Below are positions 4,859 through 7,408 of a stretch of 7,408 bases of DNA, piece by piece. The position numbers were made by a program, and so were the translations under genes. The stretch comes from an uncultured Collinsella sp. (GTDB lineage: Bacteria; Actinomycetota; Coriobacteriia; Coriobacteriales; Coriobacteriaceae). Under the pieces are notes generated by a model. That model ran no database searches and was not told the DNA's origin. It saw nothing but the letters and a program-made list of their open reading frames with translations. The stretch spans positions 1-7,408 of the forward strand of contig CAUGVQ010000098.1 in assembly GCA_959602875.1 (NCBI GenBank), in the 5' to 3' direction. Each line of letters begins with the position of its first letter. Within the stretch, counting starts at the first letter, position 1.

Positions 4859-5875
4859 GTGCTGAAATACATCTTGAAGCGCATCTTGCTGGCGATTCCG
4901 GTACTCATCGGCGTCTCCATCATCGTGTTCCTCATCATGCGCGTGTTTTCGGCTGACCCGGCGCCCGTCGTTTTGGGCCAGCACGCTACGGCCGAGGCCA
5001 TGGAGGCATGGCGCGAGGCAAACGGGCTGAACGACCCGCTCATCGTTCAATACTTCGATTTTCTGACCGGAGCCCTCACCGGTAATCTGGGCGAGAGCTA
5101 CTACACGCACACCCCCGTCACGCAGGAGCTGCTCTCGCGGTTTCCCGCCACGGTCGAGCTCGCGCTCGTGGCTATTGTCATCGCTGCGGTGGCAGGCGTG
5201 GCGCTCGGCGTGGTGTCGGCCACCCACAAGAACTCCTGGATCGACGGCTTCTCTACGATCCTCGCGCTCGTGGGCGTGTCGATGCCCATCTTCTGGCTGG
5301 GCGTTCTGCTCATCATCCTTTTTGCCGGCGTACTGCACGTGCTGCCGAGCTCGGGCCGTATCGACCCTTTGCTCCAGCCAGTGGGAGGTACGGACCTCTA
5401 CCTTATCGACACGCTGCTGATGGGTGACTTCGAGGCCTTTGGCGATGCGCTCTCGCACATCATTTTGCCGGCGCTTGCGCTCTCGATGTACTCCATGGCG
5501 GTCATCACCCGTATGACGCGCTCGAGCATGCTCGAGACGCTCAACGAGGACTACGTGCGCACTGCCCGCGCCAAGGGCCTGAAGAAGCGCCGCGTCGACA
5601 TCCACCATGCGCTGCGCAACGCCATGCTGCCCGTGACCACGGTCATTGGCCTGCAGCTGGGAAGCCTGCTCGGCGGCGCCATGCTTACCGAGACGGTCTT
5701 TGCCTGGCCCGGCATCGGCAAGTACGTTGTCGACTGCATCTTGAAATCGGACTTTCCCGTCGTACAGGGAGCGGTGCTCCTCATCGGCGTGATCTTCATC
5801 GTGATTAACCTGGTCGTAGACGTTATCTACGCCTATCTTGACCCGCGCATCACCTACACCAAGGAAGAGGGGTGA
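4859..5875 (+). CDS. dppB: Dipeptide ABC transporter permease, DppB type
   Basis: This is an inner-membrane channel subunit of the peptide importer (BPD_transp_1 fold). From GTG 4859 it has 338 residues, almost the same as E. coli DppB. It begins MLKYILKRILLAIPVLIGVS, the usual first transmembrane helix (about 9-28). Further hydrophobic segments lie near 101-121, 133-159, 198-218, 256-277 and 301-325, giving six in total. The large periplasmic loop after the first helix and the LPSSGRI and LIDT segments are typical of DppB. The cytoplasmic EAA loop, which docks on the ATPase, is seen as EDYVRTARAKG (230-240) followed by LP at 257-258, and the ending is DPRITYTKEEG. The region upstream of the GTG is rich in stems and unlikely to be coding. 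It is followed by dppC after 5 bases. No defects are seen. An OppB-type role is less likely given the fit to DppB. Confidence 0.92.
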   Translation: MLKYILKRILLAIPVLIGVSIIVFLIMRVFSADPAPVVLGQHATAEAMEAWREANGLNDPLIVQYFDFLTGALTGNLGESYYTHTPVTQELLSRFPATVELALVAIVIAAVAGVALGVVSATHKNSWIDGFSTILALVGVSMPIFWLGVLLIILFAGVLHVLPSSGRIDPLLQPVGGTDLYLIDTLLMGDFEAFGDALSHIILPALALSMYSMAVITRMTRSSMLETLNEDYVRTARAKGLKKRRVDIHHALRNAMLPVTTVIGLQLGSLLGGAMLTETVFAWPGIGKYVVDCILKSDFPVVQGAVLLIGVIFIVINLVVDVIYAYLDPRITYTKEEG

Positions 5876-5880
5876 TACGC

Positions 5881-6825
5881 ATGGCTGCTGCTACTGTTGA
5901 GCTCAACGAGCGGACCGCGGCTGGTCCCGAGGATCCCAACAACACCCCGTCTGCACCCGCGACGGAAAAGACCGAGTCGCTCTGGAAGGACGTTTGGTAC
6001 GCGCTGCGTCAGAATGTGCCCGCCATGGTGAGCCTCGTTATCATCGTGCTTCTGGCGCTCGTTGCCATCGTGACCTTTGTTGCCCCGGGAATCTTGCCCT
6101 ACGACCCGTACCAGCAGGACCTCTCCGCCTCCTTTGAGGGACCGAGCATGGCGCACTGGTTTGGAACCGACCAGCAGGGCCGCGACATCTTCTGCCGTAT
6201 CCTCATCGGCAGCCAGATTTCGCTCACCGTCGGTCTGCTCTCCGTGGCCATCTCTCTTGCCATCGGCGTGACGCTCGGCGCCATCGCCGGGTACAAGGGC
6301 GGCGTGGTGGACACCGTCATCATGCGCTTTATGGATATGATGCTCGCCATCCCGTCGATCCTGCTCGCCATCGCCTTTATGGCGGCGCTCGGCCGCGGCA
6401 TCGACAAGGCCATCATCGCTATCGGCTTTGTGTCCATTCCCGAGTACGCGCGCATCGTGCGCAGCCAGGTGCTCGCGGTCAAGCAGTCTGACTACGTGGC
6501 TGCCGCCCGTGTCATCGGCGACTCCGATGCGACCATCATCTTCCGTCACGTGCTTCCCAACGTGATGCCCTCGATCATCGTCCGCGCCACGCTCGGCATC
6601 TCGAGCGCCATCCTCGACGCGGCGGCGCTCGGCTTCCTCGGCCTCGGCGTTCAGCCGCCGGCGGCGGAGTGGGGCGACATGCTCGGTCGCGGCCGCAACT
6701 ACATCTTTGCCGCGCCGCACGCTATGATCTTCCCGGGCCTCGCCATCACCGTGACCGTGCTTGCTTTCAACCTTCTCGGCGACGGTATCCGTGACGCGTT
6801 CGATCCCAAGAGCAGGGCGAGGTGA
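5881..6825 (+). CDS. dppC: Dipeptide ABC transporter permease, DppC type
   Basis: This second membrane subunit pairs with DppB to form the channel. From ATG 5881 it has 314 residues. A polar N-terminal tail of about 35 residues rich in Glu, Thr and Pro precedes the OppC_N-type region and the first membrane helix (about 47-68). The family segment HWFGTDQQGRDIFCRILIG (92-110) follows, then helices near 112-136, 150-170, 176-190 and 281-300. The EAA loop is KQSDYVAAARVIG (201-213) with LPN at 225-227, and the GFLGLGVQPP and EWGDML segments are typical of DppC/OppC. The ribosome binding site GAGGGG (5867-5872) is 8 bases before the ATG and overlaps the end of dppB. An in-frame GTG at 5872, overlapping the dppB stop as GTGA, would add three residues and cannot be excluded. 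It is tightly coupled to dppB and dppD, each with a 5-base gap. Confidence 0.91.
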   Translation: MAAATVELNERTAAGPEDPNNTPSAPATEKTESLWKDVWYALRQNVPAMVSLVIIVLLALVAIVTFVAPGILPYDPYQQDLSASFEGPSMAHWFGTDQQGRDIFCRILIGSQISLTVGLLSVAISLAIGVTLGAIAGYKGGVVDTVIMRFMDMMLAIPSILLAIAFMAALGRGIDKAIIAIGFVSIPEYARIVRSQVLAVKQSDYVAAARVIGDSDATIIFRHVLPNVMPSIIVRATLGISSAILDAAALGFLGLGVQPPAAEWGDMLGRGRNYIFAAPHAMIFPGLAITVTVLAFNLLGDGIRDAFDPKSRAR

Positions 6826-6830
6826 TAGAC

Positions 6831-7408
<578 letters not shown>

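Noticed and set aside
4487..5608. 373-residue minus-strand open frame across dppA and dppB
   Set aside because: It spans the ends of two recognised genes and the stem-loop between them, is rich in His, Arg and Asp, and has no family features.

Overview
The window looks like a piece of a GC-rich bacterial chromosome, most likely an anaerobic gut actinobacterium of the Coriobacteriia (Collinsella-like). This rests on strong G/C bias at third codon positions, use of the GatCAB transamidation route, a substrate-binding lipoprotein with a twin-arginine type signal, and intergenic palindromes built on GGGGACGG, which I associate from memory with that class. The placement is an inference; I could not run a search.

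Layout, all genes on the + strand: (1) the 3' two-thirds of gatB (1-929); (2) a 470-bp gene-free stretch (930-1399) with a strong hairpin, a perfect 17-bp inverted repeat 93 bp apart, short convergent reading-frame remnants, a small operator-like palindrome and a leader hairpin; (3) malQ, a GH77 4-alpha-glucanotransferase (1400-2911); (4) a 204-bp gap (2912-3115) with a long GGGGACGG palindrome, a candidate promoter and a 9+2+9 operator-like palindrome; (5) a dipeptide ABC transporter operon: binding protein dppA (3116-4732), a 126-bp gap with a strong stem-loop, permeases dppB (4859-5875) and dppC (5881-6825), and ATPase dppD (from 6831, cut by the window end).

The dpp genes form one transport machine. 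A lipid-anchored binding protein captures peptide outside the cell, a DppB/DppC channel carries it across the membrane, and DppD, presumably with a DppF beyond the window, drives it with ATP. The E. coli DppA residues recalled to bind the peptide's amino and carboxyl ends appear conserved, so the ligand is probably a dipeptide. malQ (alpha-glucan metabolism) and gatB (tRNA amidation) are separate units with no evident link to dpp.

The proteins are ordinary members of known families. I found no convincing new protein system. The parts that deserve a second look are the non-coding structures, above all the inverted repeat at 1052-1178 with its converging GIQ-stop reading frames, and the two palindrome-bearing regions in front of and within the dpp operon.
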